Source of the DNA: Streptomyces toxytricini
GTDB lineage: Bacteria; Actinomycetota; Actinomycetes; Streptomycetales; Streptomycetaceae
Reading direction: 5' to 3'
Length of the DNA: 64,000 nucleotides
Assembly: GCF_014649915.1 (NCBI RefSeq)
Contig: NZ_BMTY01000003.1
Location: forward strand, 323,553 to 387,552
A model generated the notes under the pieces. That model was not told where the DNA came from, made no database searches, and saw only the letters and a list, made by a program, of their open reading frames with translations. Position 1 is the stretch's first letter. Each line of letters begins with the position of its first letter. Both the position numbers and the translations under genes were made by a program. This document shows positions 25,639 through 35,261 of this stretch, one piece after another.

Positions 25639-26235
25639 TCAGGCGGCCTCGAAGGTGTCGATCCAGGCCGTCAGGCGAGCGCATTCACGGTCCATGACCC
25701 CCGGGTCCCGCAGGGCGTTGGCCAGCAGGGACATGCCCTGGTAGGCGCCCACCAAGGTGAGGGCCAGGCCCTCGGGATCCGGCTGGCCGAGCTCGCGGAA
25801 CTGGTCCTCCACCCACGTCAGCAGGAGGCGGATGACCCTGCCCGCTTCGACGTCCAGGCCTCCCTCGTCGCGTTTTCCCAGCTCTGCGGCGAGCGTGCCG
25901 GTCGGGCAGCCGTGGCGGACGGCGAGATCGCGCTGCCCCGCCCAGCCGTCGATCAGCCCTTTGAGGCGCTCACGGGGATCGGGGAGCAGGTTCAGTTCGC
26001 TGACGAGCACGTTCAGGTGCCGCTCGTGCTCGGACAGTGCGGCGGCGACGAGCTCGTCCTTGGTCTTGAAGTAGTAGTACACGTTGCCCACCGGCACCTC
26101 GGCCGCGCGCGCGATGTCGGCGATGGTGGTGCGTTCGGCGCCCTGCCGGTGGACGACGTCGGCCGCGGCTTCCATGAGCCGCCGCCGCTTCGCGCCTGCG
26201 CCGCGGGTGCGGGCGGGCTCCTTCGAGTGAGTCAC
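25639..26235 (-). CDS. TetR-family regulator of the adjacent NmrA-like gene
   Basis: The 198-residue protein has a TetR DNA-binding domain (LMEAAADVVHRQGAERTT...AEVPVGNVYYYFKTKDELV). Its C-terminal half is of the TetR_C type with HGCPTGTLAAEL. The start is a GTG at 26235, and a near-palindrome that may be its own operator covers that codon. It is divergent from an NAD(P)-binding oxidoreductase, with a second, perfect palindrome nearer that gene. Repression of both is a strong inference. Confidence 0.92.
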   Translation of the reverse strand: MTHSKEPARTRGAGAKRRRLMEAAADVVHRQGAERTTIADIARAAEVPVGNVYYYFKTKDELVAAALSEHERHLNVLVSELNLLPDPRERLKGLIDGWAGQRDLAVRHGCPTGTLAAELGKRDEGGLDVEAGRVIRLLLTWVEDQFRELGQPDPEGLALTLVGAYQGMSLLANALRDPGVMDRECARLTAWIDTFEAA

Positions 26236-26305
26236 CTGACTTACTTTACGGCCTCGACCCGTGCTAGCCTCCGATCCAGCGAGTTAGTTAGTCAGCTAAC
26301 TAACT
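26227..26305. promoter_or_regulatory. Two operator palindromes between TetR and NmrA-like genes
   Basis: A perfect palindrome with 10-bp arms AGTTAGTTAG and complement spans 26282-26305 (4-base centre). GTGAGTCACCTGACTTAC at 26227-26244, with one mismatch, overlaps the tetR start codon. Both are rich in the TTAGTTAG/GTCA words that are rare in this GC-rich DNA. Confidence 0.75.
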
Positions 26306-26346
26306 ACGGCTGCCAGTCCACCACGCTCTGATTCGAGGAACTCCGC

Positions 26347-27180
26347 ATGATCGTTGTCACGGGTGCCACCGGAAACGTCGGCCGCACGCTCGTCCGCCTG
26401 CTGACCGAGCAGGGACACGAGGTGACCGCCGTGTCGCGCCGCATCACCCCCGCCGATGTCCCGCCCGGCGTGCACGCCGTCGCCGCCGACCTGGCCCGGC
26501 CGGTCGCCGACCTGCCCGCCGCGGCGGACGCGGTCTTCCTGCTCGTCGGGGGAGACCTCATGATGACCGGCGACCCCGCCGCCGTCGTCGCCCCGTTCGC
26601 GCACTACGGCAGGATCGTCCTGCTGTCCTCCCAGGGGGTGGTCACCCGCCCCGACTCCCTGTCCCACGGACGGGCCTTCGCCGCCTACGAGCAGGCCGTC
26701 ATGGACTCCGGCGCCGACTGGACCATCCTGCGCCCGGGCGGCTTCGCCTCCAACGCCTACGCCTGGGCGCCCTCGGTCAAGGCGGGCCGGACCGTCGCCG
26801 CGCCCTTCGGCGACGTCGGCCTCCCGGTCATCGACCCCGACGACATCGCCGCCGTGGCCGCCGTTGTCCTGACACGCCCCGGCCACAGCAAGGCCGGCTA
26901 CGAACTCACCGGCCCCGCCCCGACCACCCCGCTCCAGCGCGCCGCCGCCATCGCCGACGCCATCGGCGAGCAGGTCGCCTTCACCGACCAGCCCCGGGAG
27001 GAGGCCCGCGCGCAGATGCTCGCCTTCATGCCCGCCCCGGTCGCCGACACCACCCTCGACATCCTCGGCACCCCCACCCCGCGCGAGCAGGCCGTCAGCC
27101 CCGACGTCGAGAAGGTCCTCGGCCGCCCCGCCACCCCGTTCACCGACTGGGCCAGGCGCAACGCCGCCGCCTTCGCGTGA
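26347..27180 (+). CDS. NmrA-like NAD(P)-binding oxidoreductase
   Basis: The 277-residue protein begins with the nucleotide-binding motif [15 protein letters not shown]. It lacks a clear YxxxK catalytic pair, as in atypical SDR (NmrA/QOR2-like) proteins. [18 protein letters not shown] is characteristic of that group. It may reduce quinones or sense NAD(P) redox state. Together with the divergent TetR regulator and palindromes it forms a typical inducible detoxification pair. The ATG at 26347 has a weak GAGGAA site 8 bases upstream. Confidence 0.88.
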   Translation: MIVVTGATGNVGRTLVRLLTEQGHEVTAVSRRITPADVPPGVHAVAADLARPVADLPAAADAVFLLVGGDLMMTGDPAAVVAPFAHYGRIVLLSSQGVVTRPDSLSHGRAFAAYEQAVMDSGADWTILRPGGFASNAYAWAPSVKAGRTVAAPFGDVGLPVIDPDDIAAVAAVVLTRPGHSKAGYELTGPAPTTPLQRAAAIADAIGEQVAFTDQPREEARAQMLAFMPAPVADTTLDILGTPTPREQAVSPDVEKVLGRPATPFTDWARRNAAAFA

Positions 27181-27283
27181 CCGACGGCGAGCCGGCGTGC
27201 ACCGGTCGTCGCGATTCGGCCAACCGGGGCGGCCTCGCGGGGGTTTCACCGGTCGCGTCGGCCGTTGTGAGAGGCTGGGTCGT

Positions 27284-29365
27284 ATGAACCGGTTGGCTGG
27301 TGTGACCTCGCCGTATCTGCTTCAGCATGCCGACAATCCGGTCGACTGGTGGCCGTGGGAGCCCGAGGCGTTCGAGGAAGCCAAGCGGCGCGACGTACCC
27401 GTCCTGCTGTCGGTCGGCTACTCGGCGTGCCACTGGTGCCACGTCATGGCACACGAGTCGTTCGAGGACGACGACACCGCCGCGTACATGAACGAGCACT
27501 TCGTGAACGTCAAGGTCGACCGCGAGGAGCGGCCCGACGTCGACGCCGTCTACATGGAGGCCGTGCAGGCCGCCACAGGCCAGGGCGGCTGGCCCATGAC
27601 CGTCTTCCTCACCCCCGACGCCGAGCCGTTCTACTTCGGCACCTACTTCCCGCCCGAGCCGCGCCACGGCATGCCCTCCTTCGCGCAGGTCCTGGAGGGC
27701 ATCAGCACCGCCTGGACGGGCCGGCGCGGGGAGGTCGCCGAGGTCGCGCAGCGCATCACGCAGGACCTGGCCGGCCGGCAGCTGGACTACGGCCGGGCCG
27801 CCGCCCCCGGCCCCGAGGAGGCGGCGCAGGCGCTGCTGGCGCTGACCCGGGAGTACGACGCGGCGCGCGGCGGGTTCGGCGGGGCGCCGAAGTTCCCGCC
27901 GTCGATGGTGCTGGAGTTCCTGCTGCGCCACCACGCGCGCACCGGGGCGGAGGGTGCGCTGCAGATGGCCGCCGACACCTGCGAGGCCATGGCCCGCGGC
28001 GGCATCTACGACCAGCTCGGCGGCGGTTTCGCCCGCTACTCCGTGGACCGGGAGTGGGTGGTCCCGCACTTCGAGAAGATGCTCTACGACAACGCCCTGC
28101 TGTGCCGCGTCTACGCGCACCTGTGGCGGGCCACCGGCTCGGACCTGGCCCGGCGGGTGGCGCTGGAGACCGCCGACTTCATGGTGCGGGAGCTGCGCAC
28201 CCCCGAGGGCGGGTTCGCCTCCGCGCTCGACGCCGACAGCGAGGACCCGCGGACCGGGAAGCCCGCGGAGGGCGCGTACTACGCGTGGACGCCCGCCCAG
28301 TTGGAGGAGGTGCTCGGCGCGGAGGACGCGGCGCTGGCCGCCGCGTGCTTCGGGGTGACGCAGGAGGGCACGTTCGAGCACGGCGCGTCCGTGCTCCGGC
28401 TCCCGCAGGACGGGCCGGTCGTCGACGCGGGGCGGATCGCCGGGATCCGGCAGCGGCTGCTCGAGGCGCGCGCCGCCCGCCCTGCGCCGGGCCGTGACGA
28501 CAAGGTCGTCGCCGCGTGGAACGGCCTGGCGGTCGCCGCGCTCGCCGAGTGCGGGGCGTACTTCGACCGGCCGGATCTCGTCGAGCGGGCCACGGAGGCC
28601 GCCGACCTGCTCGTACGGGTCCACTTCCGGGCGGAGGACGGGCGCGCCCCGCGCCTGGCCCGCACCAGCAAGGACGGGCAGGTCGGGGCCAACGCCGGGG
28701 TGCTGGAGGACTACGGGGACGTCGCCGAGGGGTTCCTGGCGCTGGCCGCCGTGACCGGCGAGGGTGTCTGGCTGGAATTCGCCGGGTTCCTCCTGGACCT
28801 GGTGCTGGACCGGTTCACCGCCGAGGACGGCTCCCTGTACGACACCGCGCACGACGCGGAGCAGCTGATCCGCCGGCCGCAGGACCCGACCGACACCGCC
28901 GCGCCCTCCGGGTGGACGGCCGCGGCCGGCGCGCTGCTCTCGTACGCCGCGCACACCGGCTCGGAGGCGCACCGCACGGCGGCCGAGCGGGCGCTCGGGG
29001 TGGTGCGGGCGCTCGGCCCGCGCGTCCCGCGCTTCATCGGGCACGGCCTGTCGGTGGCGGAGGCGCTGCTGGACGGGCCGCGCGAGGTGGCCGTGGTCGG
29101 CCGGCCGGACGATCCGGCGCGCGCGGAGCTGCACCGGACGGCGCTGCTGGCGACGGCCCCCGGGGCGGTCGTGGCGGTCGGCGAGCCGGCCGCGGACGGC
29201 GGACCGGGCGCGGCCGAGGGCGAGTTCCCGCTGCTGGCGGGGCGGACGCCCGTCGAGGGACGGGCGGCAGCGTACGTGTGCCGGCACTTCGTGTGCGAGC
29301 GGCCCACGGCGGACCCGGCGGAACTCGCCGCCCAGCTCGGCACGGCGGCGGGCTCGGGCTCCTGA
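27284..29365 (+). CDS. Thioredoxin-domain (DUF255) protein, YyaL/SPATA20-like
   Basis: The 693-residue protein has an N-terminal thioredoxin-like DUF255 domain beginning [20 protein letters not shown]. It carries a CHWC active-site pair in [15 protein letters not shown] (about residue 47) and [14 protein letters not shown]. The remainder is an (alpha/alpha)6-barrel with KLAW-like glycosidase fold features ([14 protein letters not shown] [10 protein letters not shown]). The family is widespread and its activity is unsettled. The ATG at 27284 starts the conserved core. Confidence 0.93.
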   Translation: MNRLAGVTSPYLLQHADNPVDWWPWEPEAFEEAKRRDVPVLLSVGYSACHWCHVMAHESFEDDDTAAYMNEHFVNVKVDREERPDVDAVYMEAVQAATGQGGWPMTVFLTPDAEPFYFGTYFPPEPRHGMPSFAQVLEGISTAWTGRRGEVAEVAQRITQDLAGRQLDYGRAAAPGPEEAAQALLALTREYDAARGGFGGAPKFPPSMVLEFLLRHHARTGAEGALQMAADTCEAMARGGIYDQLGGGFARYSVDREWVVPHFEKMLYDNALLCRVYAHLWRATGSDLARRVALETADFMVRELRTPEGGFASALDADSEDPRTGKPAEGAYYAWTPAQLEEVLGAEDAALAAACFGVTQEGTFEHGASVLRLPQDGPVVDAGRIAGIRQRLLEARAARPAPGRDDKVVAAWNGLAVAALAECGAYFDRPDLVERATEAADLLVRVHFRAEDGRAPRLARTSKDGQVGANAGVLEDYGDVAEGFLALAAVTGEGVWLEFAGFLLDLVLDRFTAEDGSLYDTAHDAEQLIRRPQDPTDTAAPSGWTAAAGALLSYAAHTGSEAHRTAAERALGVVRALGPRVPRFIGHGLSVAEALLDGPREVAVVGRPDDPARAELHRTALLATAPGAVVAVGEPAADGGPGAAEGEFPLLAGRTPVEGRAAAYVCRHFVCERPTADPAELAAQLGTAAGSGS

Positions 29366-29387
29366 CCGCCCGGGCCCGCCCGCCCCG

Positions 29388-30083
29388 TCAGTGCCGGTAC
29401 GCCGCCAGCGAGATGCCGACGTAGTGCGCGACGAACGCGGCCAGCGTCAGCGAGTGGAACACCTCGTGGAAGCCGAAGAAGCGCGGTGAGGGGTTGGGGC
29501 GCTTGATCCCGTAGATGACCCCTCCCGCGCTGTAGAGCAGCCCGCCGACGACGACGAGCACGAGGACGGCGATGCCGCCGGCGCGCAGGAAGTCGGGCAG
29601 GAAGAAGACGGCCGCCCAGCCCATCGCGATGTAGCAGGGGGTGTAGAGCCAGCGCGGGGCGCCGACCCAGAAGACCCGGAAGGCGATCCCGGCCGCGGCC
29701 GCGAGCCAGACCGCCCACAGCAGCGTCCGTCCGGTGGAGGGCGGGAGGAGCAGGACGGTCAGCGGGGTATACGTCCCCGCGATGATCAGGAAGATGTTGG
29801 CGTGGTCGAGGCGGCGCAGCACCGCCTCGCCGCGAGGACCCCACGTGCCGCGGTGGTACACGGCGCTGATCCCGAACAGCAGGCAGGCGGTGAGCACGTA
29901 CACCCCGCACGCCACCCGGGCGCGCCCGGAGTCCGTGAAGGCCATGAGGGCCAGGCCCGCCACCACGACGGCGGGGAACATCCCTGCGTGCAGCCAGCCG
30001 CGCATCAGCGGCTTGGCCTCCGGCGCGGCAGCCGCCGCAGCGGCCTCCCGCACGACTGCGGCGTCAGAAGTCATGGTCCACAT
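29388..30083 (-). CDS. Hemolysin III / PAQR-family membrane protein
   Basis: The 231-residue protein has seven predicted transmembrane helices. The family's metal-ligand motifs are GISAVYHRGTWGPRG...LRRLDHANIFLIIAGTYTPL and HEVFHSLTLAAFVAHYVGI. PAQR proteins are membrane hydrolase-like receptors; the bacterial members' substrate is unknown. The start is ATG 30083, or ATG 30074 three codons inside. A perfect palindrome lies immediately upstream and could cover its promoter. Confidence 0.92.
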   Translation of the reverse strand: MWTMTSDAAVVREAAAAAAAPEAKPLMRGWLHAGMFPAVVVAGLALMAFTDSGRARVACGVYVLTACLLFGISAVYHRGTWGPRGEAVLRRLDHANIFLIIAGTYTPLTVLLLPPSTGRTLLWAVWLAAAAGIAFRVFWVGAPRWLYTPCYIAMGWAAVFFLPDFLRAGGIAVLVLVVVGGLLYSAGGVIYGIKRPNPSPRFFGFHEVFHSLTLAAFVAHYVGISLAAYRH

Positions 30084-30086
30084 GCT

Positions 30087-30104
30087 ACCTACGGGTCCGT
30101 AGGT
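30087..30104. promoter_or_regulatory. Perfect palindrome ahead of hemolysin III gene
   Basis: ACCTACGGGTCCGTAGGT has 8-bp perfect arms about a 2-base centre, 3 bp upstream of the start codon. Its form is typical of a TetR-family operator; no tetR gene is adjacent, so the regulator would act in trans. Confidence 0.6.
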
Positions 30105-30294
30105 TTCTCCCGGTGTGCTTTACGGAAGATTGACGGGAGTGGCGATGCTCACGTGAGAGGCCCCCTGGACATATGCGCACATGCACCGGATGATCAGATG
30201 AGTGCGGTCGGCACCGGATGAGCGGAGCGCGAAGCGTCCGGGTCGCAGCCCCCACGGGGCATTCACCAAACGAACCCCTCAACAAGGAGCAATC

Positions 30295-32121
30295 GTGGCG
30301 CGCGACAACGCGGCTCCCACTTCCGTACCGACGAACCACAAGGACCTGATCGCCTGGGTCGACGAGATCGCGGCGATCACCCAGCCGGACAGCGTCGTCT
30401 GGTGCGATGGTTCCGAGGCCGAGTACGAGCGCCTGTGCGGGGAGCTCGTCGCGAAGGGAACCTTCCGCAAGCTCGACGAGACCAAGCGCCCGAACTCGTA
30501 CTACGCCGCCTCCGACCCCTCCGACGTCGCGCGCGTCGAGGACCGGACCTTCATCTGCTCCGAGAAGGAGGAGGACGCCGGCCCGACCAACCACTGGAAG
30601 GCCCCGGCGGAGATGAAGGACATCTTCACCGGCGAGAACGGCATCTTCCGCGGCTCCATGAAGGGCCGCACGATGTACGTCGTCCCCTTCTGCATGGGCC
30701 CCCTCGGCTCCGAACTCTCCGCGATCGGCGTCGAGATCACCGACTCCGCCTACGTCGCGGTCGCCATGCGCACCATGACCCGCATGGGCCGCGCCGTGCT
30801 CGACGAGCTCGGCGAGGACGGCTTCTTCGTCAAGGCCGTCCACACCCTCGGCGCCCCGCTCGCCGAAGGCCAGGCCGACGTGCCGTGGCCGTGCAACACC
30901 ACCAAGTACATCTCGCACTTCCCGGAGACCCGCGAGATCTGGTCCTACGGCTCGGGCTACGGCGGCAACGCCCTGCTCGGCAAGAAGTGCTACGCGCTGC
31001 GCATCGCCTCCGTCATGGCCCGCGACGAGGGCTGGCTCGCCGAGCACATGCTGATCCTCAAGCTCACCCCGCCGCAGGGCGAGGCCCGCTACGTCGCCGC
31101 GGCCTTCCCGTCGGCGTGCGGCAAGACCAACCTCGCCATGCTGGAGCCGACCATCCCGGGCTGGACGGTCGAGACCATCGGCGACGACATCGCCTGGATG
31201 CGCTTCGGCGAGGACGGCCGCCTGTACGCGATCAACCCGGAGGCCGGCTTCTTCGGCGTCGCCCCCGGCACCGGCGCGCACACCAACGCCAACGCCATGA
31301 AGACGATGTACGCCAACACCGTCTTCACCAACGTCGCGCTCACCCCGGACGGCGGCGACGTCTGGTGGGAGGGCATGACGGAGGAGCCCCCGGCCGAGCT
31401 GATCGACTGGAAGGGCAACCCCTGGACCCCGGAGTCCGAGACCCCGGCCGCCCACCCGAACGCCCGCTTCGCCGTCCCGGCCGCCCAGTGCCCGACGATC
31501 GCCCCCGAGTGGGAGGACCCCAAGGGCGTCCCGATCTCCGCGATCCTCTTCGGCGGCCGCCGCGCCTCCGCCGTCCCGCTGGTCACCGAGTCCTTCGACT
31601 GGAACCACGGCGTCTTCATCGGCTCGAACATCGCCTCCGAGAAGACCGCCGCCGCCGAGGGCAAGGTCGGCGAGCTGCGCCGCGACCCGTTCGCCATGCT
31701 GCCGTTCTGCGGCTACAACATGGGCGACTACATGGCCCACTGGATCAAGGTCGGCGCCTCCGCGGACGCCGCGAAGCTCCCGAAGATCTACTACGTGAAC
31801 TGGTTCCGCAAGAACGACGCGGGCAAGTTCGTCTGGCCCGGCTTCGGCGAGAACAGCCGCGTCCTGAAGTGGATCGTCGGCCGCCTCGACGGCACCGCCG
31901 AGGGCGTCGAGACCCCGATCGGCATCCTGCCGACCAAGGGCGCCCTCGACCTCGACGGCCTCGACATCGCCGACGAGGACCTCGACTTCCTCCTCACCGT
32001 CGACAAGGACGTGTGGCGGGACGAGGCGTCGCTGGTGCCCGAGCACCTCAACACGTACGGCGACCACACGCCCAAGGAGCTGTGGGACCAGTACCACGCG
32101 CTCGTGGAGCGCCTGGGCTGA
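30295..32121 (+). CDS. pckG: Phosphoenolpyruvate carboxykinase (GTP)
   Basis: The 608-residue enzyme is of the GTP-dependent class. The P-loop FPSACGKTN, with the hyper-reactive cysteine, is near residue 272. [16 protein letters not shown] and the guanine-binding [15 protein letters not shown] are also seen. It converts oxaloacetate and GTP to PEP, GDP and CO2, linking the TCA cycle to gluconeogenesis. The start is a GTG at 30295 behind AAGGAGC. The 190-bp leader contains a CTCACGTGAG palindrome (30148-30157) and two CACCGGATGA repeats, possibly regulatory. Confidence 0.97.
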   Translation: MARDNAAPTSVPTNHKDLIAWVDEIAAITQPDSVVWCDGSEAEYERLCGELVAKGTFRKLDETKRPNSYYAASDPSDVARVEDRTFICSEKEEDAGPTNHWKAPAEMKDIFTGENGIFRGSMKGRTMYVVPFCMGPLGSELSAIGVEITDSAYVAVAMRTMTRMGRAVLDELGEDGFFVKAVHTLGAPLAEGQADVPWPCNTTKYISHFPETREIWSYGSGYGGNALLGKKCYALRIASVMARDEGWLAEHMLILKLTPPQGEARYVAAAFPSACGKTNLAMLEPTIPGWTVETIGDDIAWMRFGEDGRLYAINPEAGFFGVAPGTGAHTNANAMKTMYANTVFTNVALTPDGGDVWWEGMTEEPPAELIDWKGNPWTPESETPAAHPNARFAVPAAQCPTIAPEWEDPKGVPISAILFGGRRASAVPLVTESFDWNHGVFIGSNIASEKTAAAEGKVGELRRDPFAMLPFCGYNMGDYMAHWIKVGASADAAKLPKIYYVNWFRKNDAGKFVWPGFGENSRVLKWIVGRLDGTAEGVETPIGILPTKGALDLDGLDIADEDLDFLLTVDKDVWRDEASLVPEHLNTYGDHTPKELWDQYHALVERLG

Positions 32122-32155
32122 GCCGTAACGCGCCCTGAAGAAGGGCCCTTTGAAC

Positions 32156-32221
32156 GTGGGAGTCCCCGACCAAGCGATTCCCACCGCTGTGGGAGCCCCC
32201 GACCAAGCGGTTCCCACCGCA
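32156..32221. repeat. 33-bp direct repeat after pckG
   Basis: Two adjacent copies begin at 32156 and 32189 and differ at only a few bases; each begins GTGGGAG and ends TTCCCACCGC, so each can also fold on itself. They lie between pckG and its terminator hairpin. Confidence 0.75.
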
Positions 32222-32280
32222 GCCGCGGACCGTCCCGGAGAGCCCCCGTGCTCCTCCGGGCGGGCCGCGCGCACCCGCCG

Positions 32281-32313
32281 GCGGCGGGCCCCCGGTGCAC
32301 GGGGGCCCGCCGC
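32281..32313 (+). terminator. Terminator hairpin downstream of pckG
   Basis: Perfect 14-bp arms GCGGCGGGCCCCCG and complement with a 5-base loop. The rest of the 321-bp gap before the next gene holds the 33-bp repeats and no recognisable gene. Confidence 0.8.
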
Positions 32314-32442
32314 TCGCGCATTGCGCCCCCATGCGCACCGCCCCGGGTGTTCCGCCCGCATCGCGATGCGTTCCGCGGCCCGCGGGCGGGCAGCCTGCTC
32401 CCGTCAGAACGCACTTTCCACGGCGAGACGGGTGAGCGCACG

Positions 32443-33009
32443 GTGGCCGACCGGTCCCTCTTCGAAACGGCGTACGCATCGGCCGGTGCTGGCAGCGGGC
32501 CCGCCGGGCCGTCAGGATCGTCTCCTGGGCGCGGGCGCGCAGGGCGCGGGGGACGCGCCGGACGCGATGGGCTGGGCGCGATGGGTGCGATGACGGCGTT
32601 GAAGCGGCACGGCCGGCTCCTCGGACTGTCCGCGGTGGCGGCGGTGCTGGTGTTCACGCCGCTGGGCCTGTACGTGTGGGGCGGCGGCGGCCCGGCCGCC
32701 GCTCCGCCGCGCGGGGCGCTGCAGGACGTCCGGGTCACCGGGTGCCGGGTCGACCCAGCGAGCCGGCGGGTCGTCGCCGCGGTCGAGGCCTCGGGGCGGC
32801 CCGAGGTCGCGGGGGCGTACGTGGTGACGGTCGAGTTCCGCGACGACGACGGGTCCCGGCCGGGCGGGCGGGCCGCGCAGGCGCTGGTCCGGATCCCCGG
32901 GGTGGCCCCGCAGGCCGTCGAGCGGGGCGAGGCCGTCGGGCCGGTGTGGCCGTTCGCGGCGGTGCCGTGGTGCGGGGTCGCGGGGGCGGAGTTCACGCCC
33001 GCGCCGTGA
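32443..33009 (+). CDS. Hypothetical single-pass membrane protein
   Basis: From the GTG at 32443 the protein has 188 residues. It comprises a Gly/Arg-rich cytoplasmic stretch, one transmembrane helix (LLGLSAVAAVLVFTPLGLYVW) and an outer domain of about 100 residues with two cysteines (VTGCRVDP, PWCGVAG). The domain's repeated strand pattern (VAAVEASGRPEVAGAYVVTVEF) resembles FxLYD/DUF4352-like beta folds, but the match is not firm. An ATG at 32581, nearer the helix, is an alternative start. Function unknown. Confidence 0.6.
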   Translation: MADRSLFETAYASAGAGSGPAGPSGSSPGRGRAGRGGRAGRDGLGAMGAMTALKRHGRLLGLSAVAAVLVFTPLGLYVWGGGGPAAAPPRGALQDVRVTGCRVDPASRRVVAAVEASGRPEVAGAYVVTVEFRDDDGSRPGGRAAQALVRIPGVAPQAVERGEAVGPVWPFAAVPWCGVAGAEFTPAP

Positions 33010-33106
33010 CCGCGGGCGGCGGGGGAGGGCGTACGGACCCGCGGGTGCCGCCGGAGCCGGCCGGGGCGGGCGTACGGCGGCCATGGCTCCCGGTCCGGAG
33101 CCTCCG

Positions 33107-33125
33107 CGGCCCCGGACCGGGGCCG
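33107..33125. terminator. Short bidirectional hairpin between convergent genes
   Basis: CGGCCCCGG and complement around a single base, directly before the stop of the next minus-strand gene. Confidence 0.55.
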
Positions 33126-33524
33126 TCAGAGGCGCCCGGCGAGGTTCTCGGAGAACCGGCCCAGGGCTGCGGCGTGCGCGTCCATCAGCTCGGCGGCGAG
33201 GATCGCGACGGTGGTGTCGGCGCGTGACGCGGCCACGACGAGCGCCCGGCCGGCGAGGTCGTGCGCCCGCCGGTGCAGGGCGGCGGGGTCCGCGGCGGGG
33301 TCGTGCGGCGCCCGGGCGGGGGCGCTGCCGCGCAGCCGGGCGACCTGGGCGGCGATGCGGTTGCCGGCGTCGTCCTGCCCGAGCGCGTCCGTGACGGCCA
33401 GCAGGGCGGTCAGGTGCCCGGCGAGCTGGTGGTCGAGCGCCTCGGCGCGGGTGCTGTGCGGATAGTCGGAGTGGCGGCCGCCCACACGGTGGACGACCGG
33501 CTTGGTCCGGATCGGCTCGTACAT
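33126..33524 (-). CDS. SCO4983-like conserved hypothetical protein
   Basis: The 132-residue, mostly helical cytoplasmic protein begins MYEPIRTKPV. It contains HLTALLAVTDALG and ADTTVAILAAELMDAHAAAL. I recall the family as SCO4983-like, restricted to Streptomyces relatives; no function is known. The ATG at 33524 has an AGGAGG ribosome site that lies inside a small perfect hairpin. The upstream 60 bp is unusually AT-rich for this genome and is probably its promoter. Confidence 0.8.
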   Translation of the reverse strand: MYEPIRTKPVVHRVGGRHSDYPHSTRAEALDHQLAGHLTALLAVTDALGQDDAGNRIAAQVARLRGSAPARAPHDPAADPAALHRRAHDLAGRALVVAASRADTTVAILAAELMDAHAAALGRFSENLAGRL

Positions 33525-33531
33525 GAGTGGC

Positions 33532-33548
33532 CTCCTGAAAGTCAGGAG
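33532..33548 (-). promoter_or_regulatory. Hairpin covering the ribosome site of the SCO4983-like gene
   Basis: CTCCTGA and TCAGGAG form perfect 7-bp arms around 3 bases. In the minus-strand RNA the second arm contains the AGGAG of the ribosome site, 7 bases before the ATG. Its folding would hide the site, so translational control is possible. Confidence 0.55.
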
Positions 33549-33593
33549 ACCATCCTACATTGGATTCGTTCTAAAGTTTTTCCCGATCCTGGA

Positions 33594-33638
33594 CCGAGGG
33601 GCGGTGGAGCGGGGCCGGACCCCTCCACCGCCCCTCGG
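33594..33638 (-). terminator. Terminator of aminotransferase gene
   Basis: Perfect 16-bp arms CCGAGGGGCGGTGGAG and complement lie 32 bp after the aminotransferase stop. Confidence 0.85.
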
Positions 33639-33669
33639 GCGTTCCTCGACCGCGGGCGCGGCCGGTGCG

Positions 33670-34881
33670 TCAGTGCTGGCCGTAGCCGTCCAGGAACTTG
33701 CCGATCCGGGTGACGGCGTCCGCCAGGTCGGGGGCGGCCGGCAGCGTCACGATCCGGAAGTGGTCCGGCTCGGGCCAGTTGAATCCCGTGCCGTGCACCA
33801 CCATGATCTTCTCGGCCCGCAGCAGGTCGAGGACCATCTGCCGGTCGTCCTTGATCTTGTAGACGGCCGGGTCGAGCCGCGGGAACAGGTAGAGCGCGCC
33901 CTTCGGCTTCACGCAGGTGATGCCCGGGATCTGCGTCAGCAGGTCGTAGGCGGTGTCGCGCTGCTCCAGCAGCCGCCCGCCCGGCAGGACCAGGTCCTGG
34001 ATCGACTGCCGTCCGCCCAGCGCGGTCGCCACGGCGTGCTGCGAGGGCATGTTCGCGCACAGGCGCATGTTCGCCAGGATGGTCAGGCCCTCGATGTACG
34101 AGGCGGCGTGCTGCTTCGGGCCGCAGACCGCCATCCAGCCCGCCCGGTAGCCGGCGACCCGGTAGTTCTTCGACAGGCCGTTGAAGGTGAGCGTCAGCAG
34201 GTCGGGCGCGACGGCCGCGGTGTTGGTGTGCGTGGCGCCGTCGTAGAGGATCCGGTCGTAGATCTCGTCCGAGCACACGATCAGGTTGTGGCGGCGCGCG
34301 ATGTCGGTGAGGCCCCGCAGCATCTCGTCGTCGTAGACGGCGCCGGTCGGGTTGTTCGGGTTGATGATGACGATCGCGCGGGTGCGGTCGGTGACCTTCC
34401 GCTCGATGTCGGCCAGGTCCGGCATCCAGTCGGACTGCTCGTCGCAGCGGTAGTGCACGGCCGTGCCGCCGGCCAGCGAGACGGACGCCGTCCACAGCGG
34501 GTAGTCCGGTGCCGGGACGAGGACCTCGTCGCCGTCGTCGAGCAGCGCCTGCATCGCCATCTGGATCAGCTCGGAGACGCCGTTGCCGAGGTAGATGTCC
34601 TCGACGTCCAGCTCGATGCCCTTGGTCTGGTAGTGCTGCATGACCGCGCGCCGCGCGGACAGCAGACCCTTCGCGTCCCCGTAGCCGTGGGCGTCGCCCA
34701 GGTTGCGGAGCATGTCCTCCAGGATCTCCGGCGGGCACTCGAAGCCGAAGGCCGCGGGGTTGCCGGTGTTCAGCTTGAGGATGCGATGACCTGCCGCTTC
34801 GAGCCGCATCGCCTCTTCGAGGACGGGGCCGCGGATCTCGTAGCAGACATTGGCGAGTTTCGTTGACTGGATCACCTGCAT
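33670..34881 (-). CDS. Alanine-type PLP aminotransferase
   Basis: The 403-residue fold-type I class I/II aminotransferase has INPNNPTGAVY, CSDEIYDRI and the PLP lysine in FNGLSKNYRVAGYRAGW (about residue 238). It resembles E. coli AlaA (YfbQ), which makes alanine from pyruvate and glutamate, but is often labelled aspartate aminotransferase. The start codon is ATG 34881. It is transcribed alone, with a strong terminator behind. The upstream 380 bp contain 13-bp repeats. Confidence 0.92.
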   Translation of the reverse strand: MQVIQSTKLANVCYEIRGPVLEEAMRLEAAGHRILKLNTGNPAAFGFECPPEILEDMLRNLGDAHGYGDAKGLLSARRAVMQHYQTKGIELDVEDIYLGNGVSELIQMAMQALLDDGDEVLVPAPDYPLWTASVSLAGGTAVHYRCDEQSDWMPDLADIERKVTDRTRAIVIINPNNPTGAVYDDEMLRGLTDIARRHNLIVCSDEIYDRILYDGATHTNTAAVAPDLLTLTFNGLSKNYRVAGYRAGWMAVCGPKQHAASYIEGLTILANMRLCANMPSQHAVATALGGRQSIQDLVLPGGRLLEQRDTAYDLLTQIPGITCVKPKGALYLFPRLDPAVYKIKDDRQMVLDLLRAEKIMVVHGTGFNWPEPDHFRIVTLPAAPDLADAVTRIGKFLDGYGQH

Positions 34882-35261
34882 GACGGGAGCTTACGGGCCC
34901 CGCGCCGGGCCCGCTGGGGATTCCCCTGCGCGATCGCAGGGGGATATGTCCCGGTTCGCGCGATGGGAAGGGCGGGTGTCCGCTGGGCCTTGGAAATGCG
35001 GGCGGCGGCCGCGCTCCACCTGCGGAATCGGTGTGTCCGCATGCATCCGGCAGGGGCGGTGTTGCGCTCGTCACCCCGCCCCCGGGCGCGGCGCCGGATG
35101 CCCCGCGCCGGCGCGGGCACACGGGTGCGGCCGGGGCGCACGAGGACGGGTCCTGAGTACGGCTCCTGAGTACGGTTCCTGAGTACGCGCACTCATGCGG
35201 CGGGCCCGCGCCCCGGCGGAGGGTGTCCTTCCGGGAGCACCGGGGACGGAGAGGCGGAGCA
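34882..35261. other. Intergenic region with three 13-bp repeats
   Basis: TCCTGAGTAC occurs at 35151, 35164 and 35177, exactly 13 bp apart. The last copy forms TGAGT-ACGCGC-ACTCA with following bases. They lie 76-111 bp upstream of the next gene. The rest of the region (34882-35150) shows no convincing gene on either strand; open frames there lack codon bias. Confidence 0.65.

Noticed and set aside
34872..35192. 106-codon minus-strand frame upstream of the aminotransferase
   Set aside because: Arg/Pro-rich with no ribosome site, overlaps the aminotransferase start region and the 13-bp repeats.
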